DNA of 64,000 bases from Methyloversatilis sp. (GTDB lineage Bacteria; Pseudomonadota; Gammaproteobacteria; Burkholderiales; Rhodocyclaceae): the NCBI RefSeq assembly GCF_030696805.1, contig NZ_JAUYRO010000117.1:1-64000 (forward strand), in the 5' to 3' direction. Shown one piece after another: positions 54,761-62,569 of the stretch (positions are counted from its first letter, which is position 1; every line of letters begins with the position of its first letter). A program made the translations under genes and the position numbers. The notes beneath the pieces are model-generated. The model was not told the origin of the DNA and did no database searches. It saw nothing but the letters and a program-made list of their open reading frames with translations.

Positions 54761-55927
54761 TTAACCGAGCGCGTAGCGTACCAGCGCATTGCGTAAGACA
54801 GGCATGCCCTGTGTCAGGTTCAGCCCGGTATTCCTGAGCCAGGCCAGCGCCGGCCAGGTTGGGCGGAACAGCTCGTGCAGCGCGTGCGTCGTGAGCTGCA
54901 GTGCCTGCACCTCTTCGGCACGCTTGCGCTCGTAGCGACGCAGCACGCGCAGGTCACCCAGCACGCTGCGATCCGTGTCGGCCAGCACACCGGCCAGCAC
55001 GCGCACGTCGGCAAAACCCAGATTCACGCCATGGCCCGACAGCGGATGGATGGCATGCGCCGCATCGCCGACCAGCGCCACGCCCGGTGCGATCACCTTC
55101 GGTACCTGCATCAGCCGCAGCGGGAAACCGGCTGCCGGCGTCACCAGTTCGAGTGCGCCGAGCACGTGATCGCCCGCTGCGGCAACCTCGATCGCCAGTG
55201 TAGCCGCGTCATGTTGCAGCAGTTCGCGACCCCTGGCTTCCGGCGCCGACCACACCATGGACATGTGCTGATCGGGCAGCGGCAGGAAAGCCAGCACGCC
55301 ATCCGGCCGGAACCATTGCCAGGCGCACCCCAGATGCGGCTTTTCGCAGCGGAAGTTCGCGATCACGCCCAGTTCGTTGTAATCGGTGAAGCGCGCGTCC
55401 AGCCCGACCTGCGTGCGCACCCATGAATTGACCCCGTCGGCGCCGACCACCAGCGCGGCGTCAAGCGTGCGACCATCTTCCAGCGTCAGCCGCGACCGGC
55501 CGCGCTCATGCGCCAGCTTCGCCGGCCGCGCCGGGCACAGCAATGTGGCATTGGCCTGCCGCTTCACGCCCTCCCACAGCTCGCGCGCGATCAGGCTCGA
55601 TTCGGCAATCCAGGCCAGCTCACCCACGCCGACGTCGAACGCCGAAAAGTCGAGACGCGCGCCGCGATCGCCGAACACCTCGATGCGGGCAAGCGGCTGC
55701 ATCCGCGCATGATCGAGGTGCGCCCAGGCGCCAACCGATTCGAGAAAGGCCGCGCTCGACGGACTGACCGCATACACCCGCGCATCCCAGCTGCCGACCG
55801 GCCACTCCGGCATCCGTCCCTCTACCAGCGCCACCGACAACTGCGCCCGGCGCAGCGCCGCACACAGCGCCAGCCCGGGCAAGCCGGCGCCAACGATGAC
55901 CACGTCGAACTGAAGATCCTGCTGCAT
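54761..55927 (-). CDS. UbiH/UbiF/COQ6-family FAD hydroxylase
   Basis: 388 residues. The FAD-binding GXGXXG (DVVIVGAGLPGLALCAALRR) is at residue 8-27 and the second FAD motif at the C-terminal half (GVALVGDAAHAIHPLSGHGV with NLGFADVRVL) is intact; ADGVNSWVRTQVGLD is the conserved DG motif. The family hydroxylates the ubiquinone ring; which position cannot be told here. Start at MQQDLQFD (55927) since no conserved sequence lies upstream. It ends 87 nt before the dsbC start and is oriented the same way. Confidence 0.88.
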   Translation of the reverse strand: MQQDLQFDVVIVGAGLPGLALCAALRRAQLSVALVEGRMPEWPVGSWDARVYAVSPSSAAFLESVGAWAHLDHARMQPLARIEVFGDRGARLDFSAFDVGVGELAWIAESSLIARELWEGVKRQANATLLCPARPAKLAHERGRSRLTLEDGRTLDAALVVGADGVNSWVRTQVGLDARFTDYNELGVIANFRCEKPHLGCAWQWFRPDGVLAFLPLPDQHMSMVWSAPEARGRELLQHDAATLAIEVAAAGDHVLGALELVTPAAGFPLRLMQVPKVIAPGVALVGDAAHAIHPLSGHGVNLGFADVRVLAGVLADTDRSVLGDLRVLRRYERKRAEEVQALQLTTHALHELFRPTWPALAWLRNTGLNLTQGMPVLRNALVRYALG

Positions 55928-56028
55928 CGCAAAAGTGACCGCATGGATAAAAGACCCGTGATTGTCCGGCCGGGTCGCCATTCTTGACAAGACCCGGTCC
56001 CTCCACGACAATCCACGGCCTTTCAAAG

Positions 56029-56105
56029 GGTGATGTAGCTCAGCTGGTTAGAGCGACGGATTCATAATCCGTAGGTCGAGGGTTCAAGTCCCCCCATCAC
56101 CACCA
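56029..56105 (+). tRNA. tRNA with CAU anticodon (probably tRNA-Met)
   Basis: A 77-nt cloverleaf with encoded CCA. The acceptor stem is GGTGATG with CATCACC; the anticodon stem/loop is ACGGA-TTCATAA-TCCGT, putting the anticodon CAT at 56063-56065; the T arm is AGGGTTCAAGTCCCC. Elongator tRNA-Met is most likely, but a CAU tRNA-Ile matured by lysidine would look similar. Confidence 0.92.
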
Positions 56106-56114
56106 GCATTCAAG

Positions 56115-56140
56115 CGGCTCCCAGCGATGGGGGCCGTTTT
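56115..56140 (+). terminator. Terminator behind the tRNA
   Basis: CGGCTCCC (56115-56122) pairs with GGGGGCCG (56129-56136) including one G-T pair, followed by TTTT. It lies ten nt after the CCA end and is placed to end the tRNA transcript. Confidence 0.75.
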
Positions 56141-56209
56141 CGTTCCCGGGCGCTTCGTTCCGGACTGACTTCAGCGCCCCTTCTGGTGACAAGACGCACA
56201 CCCCTGAAT

Positions 56210-56872
56210 TCACGGTCGCGCCGTCAGGTATAGCCAGATTTCGTTGCGCCGCATGAACCAGGGTGTGAACGGGGCGTTGTAGCGCGAGAACACCGGCTCA
56301 CCGGTCCACGTCATGTCGGCGGCGCGCAGTGCCGACTGCAGCTTGCCCAGATGCTCGTCGTAGTTGGACGCGGACCAGAAGCCCGAATAGCGGATCACGG
56401 CCACCTGGAAGGCCGGCATGTCGCGCAGCTGAACGCGCGCATCGAGGGGCTCCGGCGCATTGGCCGTCGTCACGCCTTCGGGCAGCACGAACTGCACGAG
56501 GAAACCGCCGGGCGACGCGGTCTGGGTGACCGGCGCCGTCATCGGCATCTTCACCGGCGCCGCGGCCTGCGTGACCGGGGCGGTCATCGCAAACTTCTTC
56601 TCGCCGCGGTTCTTGCCGAATATGTATCCCGACAAGATCGGAAACGCCTGGCTCCCGGCCTCATCGGCGGGGCCGGGCACGACGACCTCGGCCACCGTGT
56701 AGGCCTTGTATTGCCGCACCTCGAACTCGGCCAGTGTGCGGACCACCTGATATTCCGGTTCTTCCGTGGCGTGCAGGGGCATGGAAAGGCCAATCAGCAT
56801 GAGTGTCGAGACCAGCAGCTTGCCCCACGCGGGCACGAGCCGGGTTGGCACGAAGGGGGAAACAGGATGCAT
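56210..56872 (-). CDS. SOUL family heme-binding-like protein
   Basis: 220 residues. After a likely signal segment (LLVSTLMLIGLSMPLHA) it carries the SOUL fold: PEYQVVRTLAEFEVRQYKAY, MTAPVTQ repeated twice with KMPMTAPVTQTASPGGFLVQ, and SRYNAPFTPWFMRRNEIWL. SOUL proteins bind heme or other tetrapyrroles; bacterial members are of unknown role and this one is likely periplasmic. The start is uncertain: 56872 is chosen, with longer options upstream to 56920. Confidence 0.82.
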   Translation of the reverse strand: MHPVSPFVPTRLVPAWGKLLVSTLMLIGLSMPLHATEEPEYQVVRTLAEFEVRQYKAYTVAEVVVPGPADEAGSQAFPILSGYIFGKNRGEKKFAMTAPVTQAAAPVKMPMTAPVTQTASPGGFLVQFVLPEGVTTANAPEPLDARVQLRDMPAFQVAVIRYSGFWSASNYDEHLGKLQSALRAADMTWTGEPVFSRYNAPFTPWFMRRNEIWLYLTARP

Positions 56873-57139
56873 CGGTACGGGCCTCATCATGATCACGACA
56901 CTGAGGCCGATTTGCTGCACCGGGAGTTCAACAACCCGGCATCAAACAGAAGCTTTCATTTTCTTGGCGCCACCTCCGAAAGTGTTCCGACGCATTCGAT
57001 GACGGGGTGCTTCGCATCGGCGAGCCGCATGCCCTGAGGCGGGTTCAGCTGACAAGCATTGCCCGGTGCGAGCGATGGTGGCGAGACCCCGCACGGCAGG
57101 CGCACCGCGGTCCCCCACCCGTGTCCGCTTCGCCTTGGG

Positions 57140-57156
57140 TGTCGAACAATTTGACA
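57140..57156 (+). promoter_or_regulatory. Candidate activator site for sigma-54 promoter (copy C)
   Basis: TGTCGAACAATTTGACA, the third occurrence of the TGTCG-N8-T-N-ACA pattern. Its centre is 62 bp upstream of the -24 GG. The adjoining TGACA-GTACT-TGTCA dyad could add a second binding site. Confidence 0.55.
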
Positions 57157-57208
57157 GTACTTGTCACCGTGGTCGTTCAACCCGTTGTTCGAACAGACCT
57201 TGGCCTGA

Positions 57209-57224
57209 TGGCTCGAATCTTGCG
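57209..57224 (+). promoter_or_regulatory. Sigma-54 (-24/-12) promoter of the tandem PEP-CTERM genes
   Basis: TGGCTCGAATCTTGCG has the GG (57210-57211) and GC (57222-57223) at the right spacing and differs from the consensus TGGCAC-N5-TTGCW only at two less critical positions. It is 122 nt upstream of the first gene, leaving a long leader. Confidence 0.72.
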
Positions 57225-57345
57225 TGCCCCACGCACGTTCGCCGGTGCGCGACGGCGCGTGGCAAGGCCCGGCGCCGCCTCAAATCGCCGTGACCGTCCG
57301 CTGCAGTCGTGACATCGCAGAATTCAACCCCTACCTAAGCCAATA

Positions 57346-58572
57346 ATGAAAACAAAGAGAGTGCGCTCCACGTTGGCGCTGGCCAGCGCCCTGCTGAGTT
57401 TCAGCGGAGCATCCGGTGCGATCGATATTTCGGTCAATTTCGAAGCTGTCACGGTGGTTCCCTACACCGTCAATTACGGCCGGGAGTTGATGTCCATCCA
57501 GCTTACGGAAGACACGAGTTTCGGCCGCTTCTTGAAGTCGACTGTCATGATAGACGGCGTTTTCCGGAAGACCGGCGGCAATATTGCCGCCCCCGAACCG
57601 ACCGTCAACTACGTGCACAACCTTTACCTGCACATGAAGGTGTCGCCCGACTACGGTGGCGTCTACGGCGAGCCGCAGGTGTTTTCCGCCGGTAACCTGA
57701 TCGCCGAGCAGCAAGGCGACGGCACTGTCAGGTACTACGATGGGCGCCCCTCGCAGCCTTACCGGATCTATCTCGGCTCCGTCGCGAAGATACCGGGGGA
57801 AATCGTGGTGACCGAGGCACCGCAGGCCCGCATCGATACCGTGACCGTCGCCGACCCGTTGGCGATCCGCGGTGACGTCGAAGGAGCCGTGGTCCTGCGC
57901 ACGAACTACAGCGTCGTGTACGCCGTCGATACCTTCTTCGACACATCCCTCGGCTGGCTCCAGAACGTATCGGACACCACTGCCTTGAACGCCGCGAGAA
58001 CCCTTCGCGAATACGTCGAGGGCAACTCCCTGCACGTCGCACCGAGTGAAAACAAGCTGTACATCAACGTAAGGGGGCCTCGGACTCCCGACAACATCCG
58101 GAACGACGGCACCTTCACGGGTTTCACGGTGCATACCGCATCGCCGGGCGTCCTGGCCTACAACGTCACGCTGCCGGACGCCGCCACCATCGACGTTCCG
58201 ATCGCCTTCATCAAGAACAATATGGAAGCCACGCTGGATGTCGCGTTCGAAGGTGAATCGCTGATGACCTTCCATGGCCGCGATTACCTTACCGACGAGA
58301 TCCAGATGCTCAGCATCGGCATCGCCGGCCTCGAAGGCAGGCAGGGTCTGCTGACCTTCACGGTCAATACCGACGGCCCGGAAAGCGCGGAAATCTTCGT
58401 GGCCGACAATCTCAGCCTGCGGGGTTTCCAGGTCACCGCGCTGGCGGCGCCCGTGCCGGAACCCGGCTCGTGGGCGTTGATGACGGGCGGGTTGGCGCTG
58501 GTCGGTGTCATGGCGCGTCGCCGGTTTACGCAGCCGCGACGCAGCCCCGTGTCAGCACAAGGTACCGCCTGA
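57346..58572 (+). CDS. PEP-CTERM protein, first tandem copy
   Basis: 408 residues: signal peptide (STLALASALLSFSGASGAID), a secreted domain of unknown function with beta-strand character, and a C-terminal sorting signal VPEPGSWALMTGGLALVGVM followed by ARRRF and a 16-residue tail. It is paralogous to the next gene, 46 nt downstream; the C-terminal third is almost identical, the middle diverged. Expressed from the sigma-54 promoter upstream. Confidence 0.88.
   Translation: MKTKRVRSTLALASALLSFSGASGAIDISVNFEAVTVVPYTVNYGRELMSIQLTEDTSFGRFLKSTVMIDGVFRKTGGNIAAPEPTVNYVHNLYLHMKVSPDYGGVYGEPQVFSAGNLIAEQQGDGTVRYYDGRPSQPYRIYLGSVAKIPGEIVVTEAPQARIDTVTVADPLAIRGDVEGAVVLRTNYSVVYAVDTFFDTSLGWLQNVSDTTALNAARTLREYVEGNSLHVAPSENKLYINVRGPRTPDNIRNDGTFTGFTVHTASPGVLAYNVTLPDAATIDVPIAFIKNNMEATLDVAFEGESLMTFHGRDYLTDEIQMLSIGIAGLEGRQGLLTFTVNTDGPESAEIFVADNLSLRGFQVTALAAPVPEPGSWALMTGGLALVGVMARRRFTQPRRSPVSAQGTA
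58188..58278 (+). repeat. 91-bp block identical in both PEP-CTERM paralogues (copy 1)
   Basis: Read base by base, 58188-58278 is identical to 59443-59533. Together with a second identical 90-bp block (58378-58467 and 59633-59722) it marks recent duplication or gene conversion of the 3' ends. Confidence 0.85.
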
Positions 58573-58618
58573 AATCACCTTGAACGTACGCAGAGCCCAA
58601 CTCCTACCAAAGCAAATG

Positions 58619-59797
58619 ATGAATACAAAAAGAGTGCGTTCCACGTTGGCGCTGGCAAGCGCCCTGCTGACAGTCAGCGGTGCATCCGGTGCAGTCGATA
58701 TTTCGGTCAATCACACGGTCACCACGACGGTTCCCTACACATTCGATTCCGGCAAGGCGTTGCTGTCCATACATCTGCAGCCGGACACCAATTTCGGACG
58801 AGTCCTGTCCTCGACCGTTACGATGGACGGCGCGTTCCTGAAGGCCCCCGGCGACATCGTTGCCCCCTTGCTGGATGTGAATTATCGCCACGAGCTGATC
58901 ATCGGGATGAATGTCTCGCCCGGTTATGGCAGCCAGACATTTTCGGCGGGCAGCCTGTTTTCCGAGCAGATGACCCACGGCGTGTACAACATCGCGGTCA
59001 AGGGATCCGAACCCTACGTGATACACGTTGACCCCGATTCATCGAGGTACAACACCATTGTGGTGTCAGAGGCGCCGCAGGCGCGCATCGACGACTACAT
59101 CGTCGCCAATCCGCTGGCGATCAAGGGTGACGCCAGAGGTGTTGTCATGCTGAGGGCGAACTACAGCGTTGCCTACCGGACCGACACCTTCTTCGACACG
59201 GCCCTCGGCTGGCTGCAGAATGTGTCGGAATTCAATGCGCAAGACTACGTGGTCAAGATGCTTCGCGAGTACGTTCAGGAAAAGTCCGAACATGCGGAGC
59301 GCAGTACGAACAGCCTGTACATCAGACCACCCCGTAACGGCGGCCCCGGTATCCGCGGCGATGCCACCTTCACCGGCTTCAAAGTGCACACCGCATCGCC
59401 GGGCATTCTGGCCTACGACGTCACGCTGCCAGACACCGCGTTCATCGACGTTCCGATCGCCTTCATCAAGAACAATATGGAAGCCACGCTGGATGTCGCG
59501 TTCGAAGGTGAATCGCTGATGACCTTCCATGGCAGCGATTACCTGACCGACGAGATCCAGATGCTCAACATCGACATCAGCGGCTTCGAAGGCAGGCAGG
59601 GTCTGCTGACGTTCACGATCAACACCGACGGTCCGGAAAGCGCGGAAATCTTCGTGGCCGACAATCTCAGCCTGCGGGGTTTCCAGGTCACCGCGCTGGC
59701 GGCGCCCGTGCCGGAACCCGGCAGCTACGCGTTGATGCTCGCCGGCCTTGCGGTGCTGGGTGTGAGTGCGCGTCACCGCAGGCACCTCGACGGCTGA
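58619..59797 (+). CDS. PEP-CTERM protein, second tandem copy
   Basis: 392 residues, paralogue of the preceding gene: signal peptide (STLALASALLTVSGASGAVD), same domain, sorting signal VPEPGSYALMLAGLAVLGVS followed by ARHRRHLDG. The middle third differs clearly between the copies while signal peptide and 3' end are conserved. ATG 58619 aligns with the first paralogue's start; 58616 is an ATG directly before it. No separate promoter is seen, so it is probably co-transcribed. Confidence 0.88.
   Translation: MNTKRVRSTLALASALLTVSGASGAVDISVNHTVTTTVPYTFDSGKALLSIHLQPDTNFGRVLSSTVTMDGAFLKAPGDIVAPLLDVNYRHELIIGMNVSPGYGSQTFSAGSLFSEQMTHGVYNIAVKGSEPYVIHVDPDSSRYNTIVVSEAPQARIDDYIVANPLAIKGDARGVVMLRANYSVAYRTDTFFDTALGWLQNVSEFNAQDYVVKMLREYVQEKSEHAERSTNSLYIRPPRNGGPGIRGDATFTGFKVHTASPGILAYDVTLPDTAFIDVPIAFIKNNMEATLDVAFEGESLMTFHGSDYLTDEIQMLNIDISGFEGRQGLLTFTINTDGPESAEIFVADNLSLRGFQVTALAAPVPEPGSYALMLAGLAVLGVSARHRRHLDG
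59443..59533 (+). repeat. 91-bp block identical in both PEP-CTERM paralogues (copy 2)
   Basis: Identical to 58188-58278. The offset between copies is 1255 bp, so recombination between them would delete one gene length. Confidence 0.85.
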
Positions 59798-59818
59798 GTT
59801 TCGGATCGGGCGCACACG

Positions 59819-59846
59819 ACGGGGGCTGCGGCCCCCGTTTCGTTTT
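59819..59846 (+). terminator. Rho-independent terminator after the PEP-CTERM pair
   Basis: ACGGGGGC (59819-59826), TGCG loop, GCCCCCGT (59831-59838), then TTCGTTTTC. It closes the tandem PEP-CTERM unit. Confidence 0.82.
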
Positions 59847-60180
59847 CGGCGCCGGGCTACCACGCCCACTTTCAATGATGCACTTGCTGTCATGCGTCTG
59901 CCGGGGACGACGAACACGGCGGATCGGGTCGGCGCGATCCGGCTGGCCGGGTGTGCGCGGCGCGCGCGTCCCGAAGCACTGCGCCGCACGCAAGCCAGCC
60001 GATGGTTCGCCGGAACGAGGGCCAGGCTCCCGGTGTAGCGCACGCACCCGGGGGCACAAGTCCCCTGTGTGGCCTGGGTGCGTTACCGCACGGACGGTGG
60101 ACGACAGCTTGCGCAGCATCGCGTCATGTTCCGCGTCAGCCCCCAGCACTTCCCTCCGACCCACCGGTAAGGCCTCGTTC
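59847..60180. other. Intergenic region upstream of the nor locus
   Basis: 334 nt with no credible gene of its own. I looked for FNR/DNR boxes (TTGAT-N4-ATCAA) and found none. A sigma-54-like element lies at 60098-60113, and GTGCG/CGCAC and GGGG/CCCC short dyads occur at 60040-60090. Confidence 0.45.
60098..60113 (+). promoter_or_regulatory. Possible sigma-54 promoter of the nor genes
   Basis: TGGACGACAGCTTGCG has GG (60099-60100) and GC (60111-60112) at the canonical ten-base spacing with a TTGC -12 core; the -24 side is TGGAC rather than TGGCA. NorR-dependent sigma-54 control of nor genes is known in other betaproteobacteria (Ralstonia eutropha), making this plausible. 67 nt before the first start codon. 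Confidence 0.45.
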
Positions 60181-60297
60181 ATGACTGCGTACCAGGGCAT
60201 CAGGATCTTCAGCCATGTCGTACTCGGCCTCATGGCGACAGGCATCGCCTATGCCGCCTGGATCGCCGTCACCTACTGGACCGGCATCAGTGTCTGA
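60181..60297 (+). CDS. 38-residue single-span membrane protein upstream of norC
   Basis: A short ORF whose product (MTAYQGIRIFSHVVLGLMAT, then GIAYAAWIAVTYWTGISV) consists of a short polar N-terminus and one or two hydrophobic stretches. AAGG lies nine nt before the ATG, and norC starts 15 nt after the stop, so it is probably translated as part of the nor operon. I do not recognise a family; small subunits of heme-copper oxidases have similar size and shape, so a small NOR subunit is an inference. Confidence 0.55.
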   Translation: MTAYQGIRIFSHVVLGLMATGIAYAAWIAVTYWTGISV

Positions 60298-60312
60298 CAC
60301 TGCAGCCAACCC

Positions 60313-61158
60313 ATGAACAAACGACAGGCACGACTTTTCGCAATCGGTTCAACGGTGATCGCGACCCTGGCGTTCCTGGGGCTGACCATTGATAGTCACA
60401 GGCAATTCCCGAAGCTGACGAACGCACAGAACATCACGCCGGCCGTCACGCATGGCAAGGATGTGTGGCACAAGTACAACTGCATCAACTGCCATACCCT
60501 GTTCGGCGAGGGCGCCTACTACGCGCCTGATCTGACGAAGATTGCGCAGCACCGCGGTGCCGAGTACCTGAAGGCCTACATGAAAGACCCGTCGAAGTTC
60601 TACGACGAGCAGCGCCACCGGCGGCTCATGCCCAAGCAGGACCTGACCGACGTCGAGATTGCCGATCTGGTGTCCTTCCTCGACTGGGTGAGCAAGGTGG
60701 ATAACCAGGGCTGGCCGCCGCGGCCGATCCTGGTAACCGGCGCGGGCGTCGGCCCCATGGGTGTCCTGCAAGCGGCGGCCGGGTCTGCACCGCCACCTGG
60801 CGCGCCGCCCGCCGGCGCGGACAAAAGTCCGATTGCGCTGGGCGAGGTCGTGTTCCGTGAAGCGATGCCCGCCTGCGCCGCCTGTCACTCGCTGCTGCCC
60901 GGCGCGCAGATGGCCGGGCCCTCACTGGCGGGCGTGGCCACCCGCGCACAGGAGACTGTCGGCTCGGCCGACTACACGGGCGACGCGAAAGACGCAGCCG
61001 CTTACCTTCGCGAATCGATCGTGCAGCCCAGTGCACACATGATCACGGGCGCCATGTATTCGGCGAGCGGGGTGTCGTTCATGCCGGCCACCTACGGCAA
61101 GGACCTGACGCCCGACAAGATCGACCACCTGGTGGCTTACCTGATGACTTTCAAATAG
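60313..61158 (+). CDS. norC: Nitric oxide reductase cytochrome c subunit, diheme variant
   Basis: 281 residues; ordinary NorC has about 150. Residues 1-140 are NorC: N-terminal anchor (LFAIGSTVIATLAFLGLTI), heme motif CINCH (57-61) and axial Met106. After an Ala/Pro/Gly linker (155-170) a second cytochrome c domain follows with CAACH (188-192) and likely axial Met257 (FMPATYGK). It passes electrons to NorB; the extra heme may let it accept electrons directly from another donor. Confidence 0.9.
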   Translation: MNKRQARLFAIGSTVIATLAFLGLTIDSHRQFPKLTNAQNITPAVTHGKDVWHKYNCINCHTLFGEGAYYAPDLTKIAQHRGAEYLKAYMKDPSKFYDEQRHRRLMPKQDLTDVEIADLVSFLDWVSKVDNQGWPPRPILVTGAGVGPMGVLQAAAGSAPPPGAPPAGADKSPIALGEVVFREAMPACAACHSLLPGAQMAGPSLAGVATRAQETVGSADYTGDAKDAAAYLRESIVQPSAHMITGAMYSASGVSFMPATYGKDLTPDKIDHLVAYLMTFK

Positions 61159-61183
61159 TTCGCACCTGTCTCGAGGAACCCTC

Positions 61184-62569
61184 ATGCGCTACAGGTCTCA
61201 ATCGGTTGCCTACTGGTACTTCGCGGTCGCGATGGTGCTGTTCGGGCTGCAGCTGGTGTTCGGTCTGTTGTCGGCCGCCAAGTACCTTGGGCCCGACCCG
61301 CTGCTCTACATCCTGCCCTTCGATGTCACGAAGGTCATCCACACCAATCTGTTGATCGTGTGGGTGCTGACGGGCTTCATGGGCGCCACCTACTGGATGG
61401 TGCCCGACGAATCGCGTACCGAGCTGTACAGCGTCAAGCTCGCCTACCTGCAACTGGTGCTGTGGACGCTGATGGGCGTGACCGCGGTGGTGGGCTACCT
61501 GTTCCGCTACGGCACCGGCAACAAGCTGCTCGAACAGCCGTTGCCGCACAAGATCGTCATCGTCATCTGCATGTTGCTCTTCCTCTTCAACATCGGCATG
61601 ACGATCTGGAAGTCGAAACGCTTTACCACCACGGAAGGCGTACTGGTGCTCGGCCTGGGCCTGGCGGCGGTGCTGTACCTGCCGGCACTGCTGGAATACG
61701 AGAACTACACGGTGGCCATCTTCTATCGCTGGTGGACCATCCACCTGTGGGTCGAGGGCGTATGGGAAATGATCCAGGGCGGCTTCCTGGCCTACTTGCT
61801 GATCCGCCTGTCGGGCGCCGACCGGGAGGTGATGGAAAAGTGGCTGTACGTCATCGTCGGCCTGGTCTTCATCGCCGGCATTCTGGGTACCGCGCACCAC
61901 TACTACTGGGTGGGCGTGCCGGCTTACTGGCTGCCCATCGGTGGCATTTTCAGCGCACTGGAGCCTGTGGCGCTGGTGGGCATGGCGATTTACGCCTACT
62001 CAGCGATGCGCCGCTCGGGCATGTCGCATCCGAACACGCTGGCGCTGCACTGGACACTGGGCAGTGCCGTGTTCACGCTGTTCGGCGCCGGACTGCTGGG
62101 GCTGGCCCACACCTTCCCGGACGTCAACAAGTGGACCCACGGCACGCTGATCACCGCGATGCATGGCCACGCCGCCTTCTATGGTGCCTACGCGATGATC
62201 ACGCTGGCGATGATCAGCTTTGCCATGCCATCGATGACGCCCGGGCGTTCGGAGCAGGGCAGCAGCATCGGTTACTGGTCCTTCTGGCTGCAGCTCGGCG
62301 GCATGTTCGGCATGACGCTTTCGTTCGCGACGGCCGGCATCGGGCAGGTCTATCTGGAGCGCATCCTCGGCATGGGTTACCTCGACGCGCAGTTGAAGAT
62401 CCAGGTGCACTTCGTGATGCTGGTGGTCACCGGTTCGATCTTCGCCATCGGCGTGGGACTGTTCATCTACGATTTCTTCCGCTATGCGCCACGCTTCGAG
62501 GTAGACGATGGCCAGACTGCGGGGCCGCGCCCAGCAACAAAACCCGTCGTGACCGCGGCGCACGCGTGA
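61184..62569 (+). CDS. norB: Nitric oxide reductase large subunit (cNOR)
   Basis: 461 residues, about twelve membrane helices. Reduces 2 NO to N2O. The expected metal ligands are visible: His53 and the HGHAAFYG histidines (327, 329) for hemes, His187 with Glu191 (RWWTIHLWVEGVWE) and His238-His239 (AHHYYWVG) for the non-heme iron site. No quinol-oxidase extension, so it is the cytochrome c-dependent type, matching norC upstream. Its stop overlaps the norQ GTG. Confidence 0.96.
   Translation: MRYRSQSVAYWYFAVAMVLFGLQLVFGLLSAAKYLGPDPLLYILPFDVTKVIHTNLLIVWVLTGFMGATYWMVPDESRTELYSVKLAYLQLVLWTLMGVTAVVGYLFRYGTGNKLLEQPLPHKIVIVICMLLFLFNIGMTIWKSKRFTTTEGVLVLGLGLAAVLYLPALLEYENYTVAIFYRWWTIHLWVEGVWEMIQGGFLAYLLIRLSGADREVMEKWLYVIVGLVFIAGILGTAHHYYWVGVPAYWLPIGGIFSALEPVALVGMAIYAYSAMRRSGMSHPNTLALHWTLGSAVFTLFGAGLLGLAHTFPDVNKWTHGTLITAMHGHAAFYGAYAMITLAMISFAMPSMTPGRSEQGSSIGYWSFWLQLGGMFGMTLSFATAGIGQVYLERILGMGYLDAQLKIQVHFVMLVVTGSIFAIGVGLFIYDFFRYAPRFEVDDGQTAGPRPATKPVVTAAHA

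Larger units (their letters stand above)
56873..57345. other. Regulatory intergenic region before the tandem PEP-CTERM genes
   Basis: 473 nt with no credible gene. It holds the activator-like motif (57140-57156), a second dyad TGACA/TGTCA (57152-57166), a long-range inverted repeat TCGAACAA (57142-57149) and TTGTTCGA (57185-57192), and the sigma-54 promoter at 57209-57224. Confidence 0.6.

Noticed and set aside
59850-60098. Single GT-N7-AC (GTGTAGCGCAC) as a NorR site
   Set aside because: Such a short degenerate pattern is expected by chance in a few hundred bases of GC-rich DNA, and true NorR sites usually come as three copies.
61360-62565. Long in-frame extension upstream of NorQ through norB
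   Set aside because: The sequence is the wrong frame of norB; NorQ similarity starts only at the GTG 62566.
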